This document shows, piece after piece, positions 21,278-35,000 of a stretch of 64,000 nt of DNA (positions are counted from its first letter, which is position 1; every line of letters starts with the position of its first letter). Position numbers and translations under genes: made by a program. Source of the stretch: Nilaparvata lugens (taxonomy: Eukaryota > Arthropoda > Insecta > Hemiptera > Delphacidae); the NCBI RefSeq assembly GCF_014356525.2, contig NC_052515.1, positions 25,656,065 through 25,720,064 of the forward strand, read 5' to 3'. The notes beneath the pieces are model-generated. The model worked only from the letters and a program-made list of their open reading frames with translations, was not told the DNA's origin and did not search any database.

Positions 21278-23836
21278 ATGGCCTCTTCTCCGACACCTTC
21301 GCTCGAATCTTTGAACGGAGCCAACTCGCTGGGATCGCTGATCGACCACACCGACTTCCACTCGTCGACACCAGGCGGCAGCAGCAGCGGCATTCTAAGC
21401 CACACCCACTCCAGCAGCAGCCAATCAGCGTCGCCGACCGCCTCAGTCAGCAGCAGCGGCAGCAGCAGTAGCAGCTTTGGCGGCGTGACCCGCCTGCCCA
21501 ACACCAAGTGCTCACTCTGCAATGACACATTCACCAACCCCAAGGTCCTGCCCTGTTTCCACACCTTCTGTGAAGCCTGTCTCGAACGCAACCAAGAACA
21601 TCCCGACAAGATCACCTGCTCGCGCTGCCAACAGGAGTGCATTCTGAGCTCCCGCGGCATTTCCGGCCTGCTCGTCGACTTTGCTGTCAGCAGCCTCATC
21701 GAAGCCGATCAAGGTCCCTCTGTCTTCTGCACCAGCTGCAAGAGCAAAACTTCTGACGCAGTAGCACGCTGCATTGACTGTGAAAACTACCTCTGTCCCA
21801 ACTGCGTGATGGCGCACCAGTTCATGCACTGCTTTGAAGGCCACCGTGTCCTCAACCTGCCCATTGAGAACGGCACCTCCACACCCATCATCAAGGAGGA
21901 GGCAATCATCCCCAAGAACGGCACCATTGAGAACAAACTGGTGCTGTGCTCCCGTCACAAGAATGAGCCGCTCAAGTACTTCTGCCGCACCTGCAACATT
22001 CCCGTCTGCAAAGAATGCACCCTCATGGATCACCCGACCGGACTGCACGACTGCGAGCACATCGGCGATGCCGGCCCCAAGCAGCTGGAGCTCATGAGCC
22101 AGGCCGTTCAGGACGGCAAGACCAAGGCAACTGACATCAGGAACATGCTCAAGAACATGGAACACACCTCTGGTCGTCTCCAGGTGCAGTACCACAAGGC
22201 TCAGAACGAAATCAATGACACCTTCCAGTTCTACCGGTCCATGCTAGAGGAACGTAAACAAGAACTGCTCAAAGAATTGGAGTCGGTTTTCTCTTCAAAA
22301 CAGATGTCACTGAGTGTTGTCGGCCAGAAGGCACAAGAAACTGTTGACAAGATTTACCAAACCTGTGAGTTCTATGAGCGTCTAACCAAACATGCTGGTC
22401 TTGTTGAATGCCTTATGTTCAAGAAGCTACTAGAATCCAAATTGCAAACTCTCACTGGATACACTCCCGACTCCACTTTGCAGAATGCATGTGACCTTGA
22501 GTTTGTGTCCAACTATCAGGCAATACAGGTTGGTGTGCGTAATACATTTGGATATATTCGGTCAAGTACAGAAGTGAACATGGGAGGCCCGAGCAAACAG
22601 CCACCGATCGCAAGACCCACCAATGGATCCATTCACATCAATGGCAACAGCCCACCGCAGATCAATGGATGTGGTCTGTCTGACAATGTCCTAGATCGAC
22701 CTTACTCAAATGGTATTACCACCACATCTCTGTCAACACACTATGAACCAAGCATCATATCAAAGCGATTCAGTAGTGCCAACAGTTTGGGCCCATTCTC
22801 CACCACAATCAGCGACCTGAATATCAATGGAATCAACCCCTACGAAAAGTGGTCGAGTGGTGGTGATATCTTCCAGAACGGTGGTGCAAACGGCTCACCA
22901 GATGCTTACTCATTGTCGGTTGGTGGACAGACTGATTCTGTGCTAGATTTGAGCTCCAAGCTGCTATCTACACCTATTTTCCCACCAAAATCACAAATCA
23001 AAAGACAAAAAATGATCTATCATTGCAAGTTTGGTGAGTTTGGTGTGCTAGAAGGACAGTTCACAGAGCCAAGTGGTGTAGCAGTGAATGCTCAGAATGA
23101 TATAATTGTAGCTGACACAAACAACCATAGAATTCAGATCTTTGACAAGGAGGGACGTTTCAAGTTCCAGTTTGGTGAGTGTGGCAAGCGTGATGGACAG
23201 CTGTTGTATCCCAATCGAGTGGCCGTTGTGAAGACTTCGGGTGATATCATTGTGACTGAGAGGTCTCCGACTCATCAGATTCAGATCTACAACCAGTATG
23301 GCCAGTTTGTGCGCAAGTTTGGTGCCAACATACTGCAGCACCCTCGTGGCGTGACTGTCGACAACAAGGGTCGGATTGTGGTGGTGGAGTGCAAGGTGAT
23401 GCGAGTGATCATCTTCGACCAGGCCGGCAACGTGCTGCAGAAGTTCGGCTGCTCCAAGCACCTCGAGTTCCCGAATGGCGTCGTGGTCAACGACAAGCAG
23501 GAGATCTTCATCAGCGACAACCGCGCGCACTGCGTGAAGGTGTTCAACTACGAGGGCGCCTTCCTGCGTCAGATAGGCAGCGAGGGAGTCACCAACTACC
23601 CGATTGGCGTCGGGATCAACTCGGCCGGCGAGATCCTCATCGCCGACAACCACAACAACTTCAACCTGACCATCTTCACCCAGGACGGCGCTCTGGTGTC
23701 GGCGCTCGAGTCGAAGGTGAAGCATGCGCAGTGCTTCGATGTGGCGCTGATGGATGATGGCTCAGTGGTGCTGGCCAGCAAGGACTACCGGCTCTACATC
23801 TACAGATACGTTCAGGTGCCGCCGATCGGCCTTTAG
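21278..23836 (+). CDS. brat: Brain tumor (Brat), TRIM-NHL translational repressor
   Basis: The protein has 852 residues in a single exon. The start is chosen at 21278 (Kozak aagATGg) because the protein then begins MASSPTPSLESL, as fly Brat begins with MASSPTPSL. Order: Ser-rich N-terminus; C3HC4-type RING at about 78-121 (CSLC, then CFHTFC, then CSRC); B-box 1 at about 151-189; B-box 2 at about 224-262; coiled coil at about 265-370; a linker with KQPPIARPT and NPYEKWS; a C-terminal six-bladed NHL propeller from about 578 to the end (blades marked by GVAVN, GVTVDNKGR, GVVVNDKQEIFISDN, GVGINSAGEILIADN). In flies the NHL domain binds mRNA and acts with Pumilio and Nanos to repress hunchback and other mRNAs, and it restrains neuroblast growth. 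The RING is absent in fly Brat but present in vertebrate TRIM2/3. There are no frameshifts or internal stops. The 5' and 3' ends of the CDS are GC-richer than the flanks. Confidence 0.97.
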   Translation: MASSPTPSLESLNGANSLGSLIDHTDFHSSTPGGSSSGILSHTHSSSSQSASPTASVSSSGSSSSSFGGVTRLPNTKCSLCNDTFTNPKVLPCFHTFCEACLERNQEHPDKITCSRCQQECILSSRGISGLLVDFAVSSLIEADQGPSVFCTSCKSKTSDAVARCIDCENYLCPNCVMAHQFMHCFEGHRVLNLPIENGTSTPIIKEEAIIPKNGTIENKLVLCSRHKNEPLKYFCRTCNIPVCKECTLMDHPTGLHDCEHIGDAGPKQLELMSQAVQDGKTKATDIRNMLKNMEHTSGRLQVQYHKAQNEINDTFQFYRSMLEERKQELLKELESVFSSKQMSLSVVGQKAQETVDKIYQTCEFYERLTKHAGLVECLMFKKLLESKLQTLTGYTPDSTLQNACDLEFVSNYQAIQVGVRNTFGYIRSSTEVNMGGPSKQPPIARPTNGSIHINGNSPPQINGCGLSDNVLDRPYSNGITTTSLSTHYEPSIISKRFSSANSLGPFSTTISDLNINGINPYEKWSSGGDIFQNGGANGSPDAYSLSVGGQTDSVLDLSSKLLSTPIFPPKSQIKRQKMIYHCKFGEFGVLEGQFTEPSGVAVNAQNDIIVADTNNHRIQIFDKEGRFKFQFGECGKRDGQLLYPNRVAVVKTSGDIIVTERSPTHQIQIYNQYGQFVRKFGANILQHPRGVTVDNKGRIVVVECKVMRVIIFDQAGNVLQKFGCSKHLEFPNGVVVNDKQEIFISDNRAHCVKVFNYEGAFLRQIGSEGVTNYPIGVGINSAGEILIADNHNNFNLTIFTQDGALVSALESKVKHAQCFDVALMDDGSVVLASKDYRLYIYRYVQVPPIGL

Positions 23837-26061
23837 ACAATTCAACTTGCTGCTCATTACCACCCATCCTATCCTATCCATCCGACATAATCAGTGGTAG
23901 GCCTATACTACTCGACTTGTTTTGTAAGTTGAACTCTAGAACCTGATTATGATGATGATACCAACGTGTACTTTCTCTCTTCCCTAAAATGTAGTATGAA
24001 TGACAAGAGTTGTTAGTTTTGTACATCGATAGATGATGATATTCCAGTGTGACTGTATGTTGTAATGTTACTACTTTTGGCGCTAGCATAGTAGGTTATT
24101 ATTACTTGATGATTATAATTTTACTACTGTACATAGTTGATATATAATGCCATGTACAACCATGTTGTTGATGTTGTTGTTTCTGTGACCAAATAACTGT
24201 AGGCATGTTTCCCCAATACTGTTGATTCAATCATGGAAGGCATTTAATCTGTTGAGAGGTCATCAAGTAATAATAGGAGGCGTCTAAATTGATTGTTTTT
24301 CTACAAATCATCCACGGGCCATCATGGTCTGATTCTCTGCCTTTGTATAACATATAGTACTTGTTGATATAGTAACCTCAACTCTACATAGTTCGTACCT
24401 ACCAGCCTACCCCATCTCATTCATAAGTTCAACATTTATTCTACAACCTCTCTTGAGCTAGCGTATTTGGACTGCTTATGAAATTGAATCAAGTATTATT
24501 ATTATTTACTATCATTAAAATTTATTAGGGTTATTTTGTCCAGGCTGCACGAGACATTCTCTACGGAAATAAGACTTACGAACAAAACTGTTGTTCTATT
24601 TTTATACATTTAGCTGGGAGTTACAATGAGAGAGTTTTAGTTTATTTTTAGGTTTTTTGACAATATTTTTTGTACAACTGGTTTCAAATAAGTGACCAGT
24701 GCGAGTTGATTCGCTTTTATTTGTTTAGTTTTTTATTTTACAAAAATTTTATTAGTTGGATGATACAAAATATATAGTAATTTAGTGATTGATGTAGTAT
24801 TGTATTACATCACAAAAGTTGTTTTCGTGATGCGCATATAGTTTAATGATTATTACGATTAGGATTAATGCATTCATTGATTTATTGATTAGTATACATT
24901 TGCTACTGAACACCGTACTATCACCTACCACCTAATGATGCCTGCAGTGATTTGATATACATATCAGATGCTGGATTTGTATACATCCGGTGCTGGCAAT
25001 ATTAATTTGATTTTTGTTGAGCGGTAAGACGCACCTAGTCACCTCAATTTGTTGATTTGTCACATTATTCCGGAGGAACAAATTTTATCCTATGTTTTCT
25101 CTGTATTTGATTATTTTATTTAGTACAGATATTTTCATTGTTGTTATTATTCTATTTATCCATTAGATAATATGTAAACGAATATAAAATTGTGTTTTGT
25201 TTTTTTGTTTTGTTCGCTTGATTATAATATAACAATGAGGACATCAAGCGGCTTTTGATGAGGAAATAGTAATTTTCGAGATGTCAGGTTTTCAATCTAG
25301 GAAGAAGTGTCTTCTGCCCTGTTTTTTACACTTTGCTTTTTTTGAATAGCCGATACACATTTGTATTCTAATTAGTATTTTTTGTTTAGTTAAAATTATG
25401 CCTTCATTTTTCGATTATTTGATTTTGTAGTGTAGTTAGATTATGTAGTTATACTCGCACGTCTGTTGCTTTGGATGTATCAGTATTTTTGGTTGACTTA
25501 TTAGATCGCTTCTGAACAACTCATCCTTCTTTCCTTTCTCTCTATTGTTATTTCTCTTTAGAAATTACTCTACTAAAATTCTGTAGTCTCAGAATTTATT
25601 GTTATTTCTGTAGCCTCTATTGTGAAATTCATGTAGCATTCATCATCCTAGCTGAACACATCAATTACCTCATTATTTCTCTAAAAACATATTCCATTTA
25701 TAATATTATCTCTTTCAAGACTGCCATTTTTTTTGTAGTAACTTTAATTTCATTATTTTTCCTCTCAATTGAGTTTTCCTTTTAAGGTCAGTGCCATTAC
25801 TTTAAGCATCAAACTTTCTCAATTATTATCATTATCATTCAACACTCATTCCATACTTTTCTCATTGATAGTTCATCTTTTTCTACTAAACTTTTTCACA
25901 ACCAAGACAATCGAGATCTATCTCATATGCCCAACCTATGATCTTACCCACTATCCATCCATTCAGGAAACAAATTTTGAGTTGATTGTTAAAAGAGGAA
26001 TTTGTATTCTCAATTGTTGCATTTATTGATAAAAAAGTATTACTTATATATTTGGAATAAA
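23837..26061 (+). other. Probable brat 3' UTR (minimum extent)
   Basis: No exon or element is visible from the brat stop to the first canonical AATAAA that I find, at 26056. The stretch is AT- and T-rich. Longer forms ending further downstream are possible: TGTAAATA, a Pumilio-type site, lies at 26680, and further AATAAA motifs occur to about 40500. Transcript ends cannot be settled from sequence alone. Confidence 0.45.
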
Positions 26062-28890
26062 TCCATGGACTTTACTTTAAGGATTAGTAATGAGTAAATA
26101 TTTTCGCGATCTTCATATTATTATTATTTGTGTTGTTCATGTTTTATTATTGCTATTGAACTTTCTTAAATTATTTTATTACTATGTAACTTGAGAATTT
26201 GTTTTACAGTTATTATTTGTTGTAATTGTTTTTTAGTTTTTTTAATATACGGTAATTTTTCATAATTTGGTTTTCTTTTTCGATTCTTCCTCTCTTTACT
26301 AACAGTTGGCTAAACAGGGTTGAATATCTGATATCTCTTAGTTATTAAGATCGTATTTCCTCACTAATCCAATCCCTATCCTCATTGGAACATCAAGTCA
26401 ATAATTTTGTTATTTATTTTGAACAGATTCTATCCTCAATTTGGAAAAGAATATAATTATAAGCGACGTACACGAGACAACATCTCTAGTCATTTTTGAA
26501 TCTCCCCTGATTAATCTGACCTTTCAGATTGATTAATAATTGTTCTTGGTTGATTAGTAACAGGCATCTTTTGAGTATTTTAAAGTATTTATTTTTAACG
26601 CGTTCGGGTTAAGTTTTAACTGTAGTTTATTATAGTGATGCATTTGGAATTAAGTTAGTTTTGTCGTATTATAGATTAGTGTAAATATGTTTTCCAATTT
26701 AGCTGATAGTGTTCTAGAATTTGCCAAGGTGATGGGTTTTGTTTTATAGTTTATTTTGTATATCGATTAGTGTGTGACTGAAGAACTGTTTACTGCAAAA
26801 TATCGTACACCAGAAATGTCCCATTGTTTTAAAACTCATAAAAACACTGATTTCAAACCTACACTAACTTGCCTTTCAATACTGAGTGATCATTGTTGTT
26901 ATTAGTATGTAAATTTAAAACTATCCACAAAAAATATTCGCAATTCACATTATTTAAGAATAATAATTTTTCTACATCAACATTATCACTTGAACGTAGA
27001 ATTTGGAGTTTTCAATTTTTATCATCATTCTTGGAGAATGTTTTTGTAACGGTGATAATATATTATTAGGGTTCCATACTAACTTTACGAGTAGACAATA
27101 AGGAGATTTTAATAATAAAAACTGCACACAATTCTTATCAGCTGAACCGATTTTTGTAGTATGTTAACAAGTAGGTTATGCACTATCCATAATTTTTTAT
27201 TTAATAATATTCAATCAATCCTATAAGAAGTGGGGGAAAATTAAATGTAGAGCTCCAATAAAAATGCTTATAAAGTAGAAACTATTTTTCAGATAAAACT
27301 CTTCGGGCACAATTAACTGAGAAAACAGCTTTTTGACATATATTATATATGATATATCAGTAAGGTATCAGTTTGAATAATGCTAGGACTTAGGGATAGT
27401 CATATTTAAACAAGTTCCACTGAAATCCACTTACTTTGCAGCAGCTTGTACGATAAACAAAGCACAAATTTGAAATTTTCAACACCATACTTCGCAAAAC
27501 TTGGAAAACTATGCTTTATTGAATAATATTCGTAAGCCTTCCTCTTCTCAATTCGATAGTAAATCAGAAATTTCTATTTCTATAATAGGTTTTATTTAGA
27601 CAAAATAGGATTCGAAAATCAAGACATATATCTCTTCTAGTTAACTGAGCTTTCATTTTGTTCTGAATTTTGTGGTGAACGCAACTTTTTCTTTATCCAA
27701 CTTGCCACAAATTATTTTCCCGTGCATTTTTTGTAGAAGAAGCTCGAAACCTGGAAAGCTTTCTTGAAAATGCTATTATTAAAACAATAGAAAGGTTCTA
27801 ATCAATACTATATTCTAATACTGAAATCGATAAAAATTACCATCAACTGTTGGACTCACCATTGGTATCTAATGGTTTTTTTATACAGTACTTTTGAGCA
27901 TTTTTCTAGTTTGTTGAACTTTTTTAAAAATATATTACAAACAACTATGTGTTTTCTGAAATATGCGACAACTCATGAAATCTACTAGTTTCATTCAAAT
28001 ACAACATTTGAAATTCAACTTGCCATTCATGGAAACATGGTAATTCTCTTGATGAAATAGAAAATTGGACTACAATATTTATAGTCTAATTCCCTCTTCA
28101 TCGGGTCGGTTACCAGAACTACATAACATATTTTACTAAGATTTTTTTTAATTACAATTGATTTTTATAGATGGGCCAAATCCAGTAACTTGACAAAAAA
28201 TTCCCTGAAGACAGATTTATATTTGTTCTGAAAATAATGTGGGGAATTTTCTGTTGACTTATATTGGACTAGTTATTAAAAAATATTGTATTCAACAAAT
28301 TTGATAAATGCTCATGGGTAGGTCTGCCACCATAGAATAAGAATGGTGAAATAATAGTACCTATGTTTCATCTATGGTACCACCGTAGAAACTATGAAAA
28401 CCATTAGATAGCTTTGGAGATTTTGATAGAAATTGGAAGAATCTATCTCTCATTACTTGATGAAGGATAGAGTTTCAAACATCGATACATTCTCAGAGCA
28501 AAACAGTTTTGATGCCAAGGTAAGTTATTTATTCGAGGAGAGCTCATTTGCCTTGGTGCTCTCAGATGTTCCTATATTTGAACTCATTAAAATTCAGGGA
28601 TTTAATACTGTGCTTCAAAATATTTCTCTCTCAAAAAAAAACACCAATATTTCTGTGTTAAACGTAGCTCATGAGTTCACACTCTTGTGAATGGTAAGTT
28701 CAGTTTTCAAAATTTGGAAAAATTTCCAATTTCAAAATTTGGAAATCATTTGTTGCATATCATCAACATAGAATAATAACAGAAAATTACCTATGTTTCC
28801 TCTTTTATATTATGCTATGAAAAATATGGTTAAACCACCAGGTACTCTGCAATGATAGTTTGAAATCTGTGAAATTCATGTAGCCTATTC
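26062..28890. other. AT-rich noncoding stretch downstream of brat
   Basis: There are many short frames of low complexity and no splice-consistent coding segment. It could be extended brat 3' UTR or intergenic DNA. Confidence 0.45.
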
Positions 28891-28891
28891 T

Positions 28892-29072
28892 GCGTTTACA
28901 CCAAAGCTATTAACAAAATGTTTATTTTTCCGTCCTTATAGATTCTATTAGATTGGACATAATTTATCATACAAATGATGAATATATGTGCTGTTCAAGT
29001 TACATTTAATCTAATATAATCTATAAGGACGGAAAAATAAACATTTTGTTCATAACTTTGGTGTAAAAGCAG
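28892..29072. mobile_element. Foldback element with arms of about 75 bp
   Basis: The left arm gcgtttacaccaaagctatt...acaaaatgtttatttttccg is inverted on the right as cggaaaaataaacattttgt...aactttggtgtaaaagc. The arms continue inward through tccttatagattctattaga and its inverse. The loop is about 40 bases, and there is no coding capacity. Confidence 0.85.
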
Positions 29073-32000
29073 CTTTAGGTTATAGTGATACAATTTTCAC
29101 AGTTTTTGAAATCTAGTTCAAAACTCCTATAATCTCAAGAGAGTTTTAACTCTCCAAATCTCTTCAAGGATGTAAATACCTTTGTATAATTCCTTGGTAA
29201 AATCTCGTTTATCAACGAAAAACTACAATTTCGGTACAAATTTTCATTTTCTTTCTTATTCTTTTATTTGAATGATACATTGTCAAAATCCTATCAAAAA
29301 TATTTAAAATTCAAGACAAGGGAAAAACTTAACATTCCATGTTCTAGATTTTCAGTTGTTGAAAGAATAAAATCAATAGGGCTTTGTGCTCAGTCCAAAA
29401 TAATATCAGTTAAATCATTTTGTAAATTTAGTTTTCTGCTTTTATTCTCCTTTAAATAAAAATTCTCTATAAATTGATCTCTTCCTCGATAAGACGTAGA
29501 TGATAATAAGCCTTGAAACATTCCATTAATTAAAAAATATTCCATCTAAAAATAAATTGTGTAATTTAATTTTTTATTGATGCTAGACATTCGTGTATTG
29601 ATTGCAGTAGAGTTGACAAATTCAGTTGCTTAGATTAACTGTTTTTTGTAACATGTATAATAGTTGATAAGTATGTGTTTGTGTAGTGCTTTAGAAATAT
29701 ATTAGATGATATACATATATGATACACCCAAGACCAACCCCCAATAAATCTCAATCGCCTTGATTTTAGCAACACCTATAAATGACAAATAAAATAAGAA
29801 GTAGAACAAGTTGAAATTGATTTTTGTAGTCGCGCTTTTGAATGGAATATTTCGATTGTTTTGAATGTAATATTATTATGAAGCTTGTTGCATCGTCTCA
29901 ACTCTGAGCCGATGTTTTTATCTGTGTAATAACAAGCTTGTCTAGCAGCTTTCAAGATCTTGCTGAGAAACATTTTTTGGAAAGATTGTTTGCGCCCAAA
30001 ACGTAAATACTTACGTTTTATATACATATAGATGAATAATATATATTTATACACTCACATATTTATATAAATATACCTCCTTCCATGTGGTTAAGTGAAC
30101 GTATGATCACTCTTATGTCAATTAAACTAGGGAACACTTTAGCCTTTTCGTAGTGTTGGATGAGTCAATCAAAAACCTGCAAGATCTTTTTATTAATACT
30201 CATTAATCGAATAAGGAATATAAATAATAAATAACAGCCACTATTAAATAATTATTGTATATCAATTTGACAATGACAAAATTGAGTAGCCTATCTCGCT
30301 TTTCATCAGTAGTAGATTAGGCTATAGTGCAAAAGAGCGTTCAATTTGAATTTTGAATCAGGATTCGCTTCAATATTTAAAATAATAGTAATTATGATCA
30401 TCATCACTTAATTCTTATCCACCACAAGAATTCATTCATTCCTTTAAATCAACACACCAATAATATTCTCTCATTGTATATTGCTACATCTTAATAATAT
30501 ATAATATTAAGGATACAACAAAATAACTGAACGTTGTTCTGTTACTGGATAATATGTTGTTATTGTTGAAAATGAGTAATTGTAATAATTATAGGTGTTA
30601 TTTACTTGTGGACCGCTAATGGGAAGGAGGTGTTCGAATTTCTGTTCAATAATAGACTACTCGACGGTTTTATAAAATCAGGTGAAATATACTTACTGGT
30701 TGCCACTTTTTTTAACATTGTATCAATGGTTCTATAGGTATTTTCAGCACTGTTATGTCAACGACCAATACTCAAAAAATTATTTTTATACGTCATAATT
30801 GAAGTGTGGACTTCAGAATTCTGTTAAGTAAGTTATTGTGTGTGAAGTAATGTTGAATACCTTGAGAATTTGTTCACTTCCTTGATTTGTTTTTGATCGA
30901 TTTTAATACTGCGTGTTTGATTAGAAGCTGTAAATTATTGATGAAACGATACTATGTGATGCTGTTGACTTATATATACTCCACGTCTGCCAAGCACTAT
31001 GGTTTCCCGAAGTTTTCTAAATTGAGTATAAAATATCGAGTGAGTTTCCTAATGTTAAGTCGTAGATTAATTTGCCTAACAGAACTGTAACTTTCGGTGT
31101 GTATTGAAATTATTAATTACTGATGATTATTGCTGTGAATATTTTTCCAGTTTACTAAATGTTGTAACAGTAATTACTCTTTAGTTCGAGAATAACATTG
31201 AACATTGGTTTGTGTACATACCTTGTTGTTAGATTGATTCCTTAAATGTTTCTAGCGGTTAACGTTAACGATATTAAGGAAAACAGACAAAATTCCCAAA
31301 AAAATACTAATGATTAGAGGTTAATGTCATAAGAAATACATACAAACAAGTCTGAGATTGTGAAGTTTGAAGATTTAAATTTTTAATTTTTTATCTCAGT
31401 ATTTTTAAGTAATAACGTGTATGTTATAAATGTAGAATGAGGACATAACAGTATGATGATAATGTAGTTGCATGTTAGTAATTTAAAATTAAACACCAAC
31501 CTTTAATATTAATAACTATTAAAATCATTGTACAATGACATTCACATTCGCTATTATATAATGATAATTAATATTAAATATTATATTTCCATATTGATAC
31601 TTGTTGAGACTCAAATCACAATTAATGTTGACAGTTGAAAAAATTGTGAAAACTTGTTTTTTAAATTCCACTTTGTTATTCGCATAGACAGATTTCTTTG
31701 TCATGTAGTAACAATAACTTTTCTGACTATTCTTTGTACTGTTATAAGTTTGTACCTTAAATAACTTAACCATCTTTAACATTTGCCCCTACTTTCGATA
31801 ACATGTCTGTGATCATGGAAATTGCCTTCCTGTTTCAAAAATGAAGAGTTGACAAAAGTGACATAATCTGACCCCAATTTTCGAATTAGTAGCGAAAACT
31901 TTCGACAAAATAATAGATTAGATTTCGAGGATAGATCAGACAGGCATGGTGTTTTATCAAAGACTGCCAGTCTATTTTTTTGTGTTTGATTTCAGCAAAA

Positions 32001-35000
32001 TTCTCAATTATATTCCAAATGAATCACAAACATTTTTGAAATGGTTATTCGTGGAAGTTGTTTATTCTATCCTTATTGAATTCAAAAATATAATTAGAAA
32101 ATATATGAAATAATACTAATTAATTTGATACCAATCAAAGGTGAGATTGTAAATCAATTTTGTGAAGAAATGCAAAACCTCCCATACTTCTCCAAAAATT
32201 ATTAAATCTTAAATATTGAAGATCTTCATATATTACTATAGGGTTACTATGTGTAACCCCATCTAAATTTGGGAGAGAAATAGCACAAGGTTATCTTATT
32301 TTTCTCTCCCTATCATTTTGATGATGTTCTTATTGTATGAATGAATAAAATAAATATTTTACCCATTACTTTATCATCCAAATTGATAGTGTGTGGAACT
32401 TCACACTAAAAAAAGACATTTTGATTTAGTCTACTAAACTATATTTTAAAATTAAATACAAAATAGAGAAGATGATTTTTATCCATTTTCAATGCTAGCT
32501 AGCAAGATATTATGCTAGGAATTATCATGGAATTTCATTTTACAACGGTTGGAAAAATTCATCTTGAACATCTATCTAAATTTTTTTAATATTTTCAGTA
32601 CCTAACTAATCAATAATTCAACAAAACCTTGGTTCTAGTGGCCTAACATTATGAATGCACCTGATGTTCAGACCATTAGCTCTCAAACTATGGTTTTCAT
32701 GAATTATTGACAAGAGTTTCATTTATTATTTTGGTATAAGTAACCTGAAATCTTCAATGAATATTATACCAAAATTATGAATGAATGAAATAAGGTGGCC
32801 ACCGTATCTCTAAAATATTTTCTCTATAAGGATTCCATATCTTCTCACAGTCAACTTCCACGTTAACCTTCATTGGAGAATATTTCAGTTTCTATCCAAT
32901 AAATTCCTAATCAATTTTTTTATTTATTCACAATGGAGACAACGGGTTTCCCCAAATATGTCTCCTTAAATTAATCTATCTAAAATATTAAAATAGTAAA
33001 CTATGGATTTTTCTTTTTAAAGTCAAGTCAAAACATGTTTCTGAATCGTGATTAATGGAATCAAGGAAACATTCAACCAGGGAATAGTACATGCCTTATA
33101 CGTTTAGGATCTAAAATCTAGAATGAATTTTATCTTTTCTATCCTAGTAAACTGATAAAATTGATTCTGTCAGTAAAGTACGTCAATATATCAACTATCT
33201 TTACAAATTGGAAACAGTCAATCACTTCTAATATTACCTTAATTATGTCCCGAAACAATTAGACTAAGAAAATTTAAATTTTGCAACCAGTTTATCTCAA
33301 AAACGGGGAGTAAATTTAACGGAAACGACAGGATCTTTATCTTGAATCACTACCTACTATTATCACTGAAAACTAAATCTTATCATCTCTTACTTTTCAT
33401 TTTAACTACATGAGCTCTGTACAATCTATCTCTCAAGGTTAAAGTTTTTCACTGTAGGATATAAAGAGTTACAGTTTTTGTATTAATAATAAATTGTTGA
33501 AATTACTGTATTAGCATTGACGTTTTTCGGAATTGTTTATCGTGTCGTGAGAGTTTAATGTGCTATGGATTGTGCTTAGAGTTAGAACAGTGTTTAATAG
33601 TGTGGGTTACTTGTATCTTTGACCATTGATATTCCCTGAACTCTCAAAGAATCAAATTTTTGGTAGAATTTTTTTCTAGAAGTTGTGTAATTGAACACAA
33701 TATGACGGCCTACAAAATAACTATCTATTACTTTCATAATATTCGACTTATCAATTCCTACTTTGATTTTTCCATTAACACAAGTCATTTTGAATTTTAT
33801 CACTTGATTAGCCTCAAAACCAAAAATTCCAATTAAAAAGATGTAGCATCTGAATGAGGTGTACAATTTCTTTGATTAATCAATGTAAATTTCTTTTCAT
33901 GATGTCTCAAACATTGAACATTATCTTCATTCTTTTATATTAATTCAAGAGGTTTTCTCCTCTATTGATGGATATTTGTTACATTATCATGATTTTCACT
34001 GTGAATATAATTTAATTGCAAAAAATGGCACAATGTAAAAGTACTAGGAAGGCTTTTATACATCATGAACAAAAGTCCAAAACCCTGAAACAAAATTTGA
34101 TATTTTTTAAACTTGATGTCTCTTACAGAGTTTTAAATTCATGTGACACAAAATATCCATCGCAATTTACCAATGGTGATTTTTTCCATGTTAATTTTTT
34201 TTGGTGACGTACCGTTATTCATGTTCAACAGAAAACATGAAATACCCAACGTCTTCCTTTCAAGTTTTTTTGTTTGAATTTGCATAAAATTCTCAATTTG
34301 GGTTGGAAGTTAAGGATGCACATTTGAGTTTCTACCTGTTGCTTCTATTGAAAATTGTAACTAAATCAAGGCATATCAGTGAGTCAAGGAGGCAGATATT
34401 GGTTTTCACCTGTTGCTCCATTGAAAATTGTAACTAAATCAAGGTTTATCAGTGGTCAAAATTGTACAACTCATAAATATTGATTGTCCCAAATTAATGC
34501 TTGAAAATTCAGCATGATTACTATGTAGCAGCTGGTCAAAGGTTGGTCCAGGAGTGTTTAAAAGCGAAAGGCGTAGTCCTTAAGCAGTGTACATTTTGCT
34601 TTTAGTGTGTGTGTTACTGTTGTAAATAGAATAGCGCATCTAGCACGTAAGCCAGCAAAACGTTTGCAATTATTCTGTTCCTGATGCATTATTATGATGT
34701 GTAGAGGTTCTGAAGGCCTGTTGAGCAATTTATTGTGGCACCAAAAGTTTGACGAAGCAAGGAGAAAGATGGAGAGAGCACATTGTGCATTCAAGACGAA
34801 GATAGAGACAAGATGTTTCAATCTTGTGTGTGAGCTTCAGAGGTGCTCAAATAGAAGACGAACATGAAAGGATTTTGTGCTTTATCAAGTCGTTTGTGCT
34901 CATAATAATTATTATGATAAGACTTATTCAGTTCATAGAATCCATGATCAGTTGTAGTATATGTGAAACTATTCCTTTTCCATGGAGTTTTGGTGTAATT

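Noticed and set aside
21512..22195. A 227-codon minus-strand open frame opposite the brat N-terminal half
   Set aside because: It is a shadow of the plus-strand coding exon, created by its codon bias; its Ala/Gly/Val-rich text matches no family.
23048..23725. A 225-codon minus-strand open frame opposite the NHL domain
   Set aside because: It mirrors the strongly conserved plus-strand NHL repeats; there is no independent evidence of coding.
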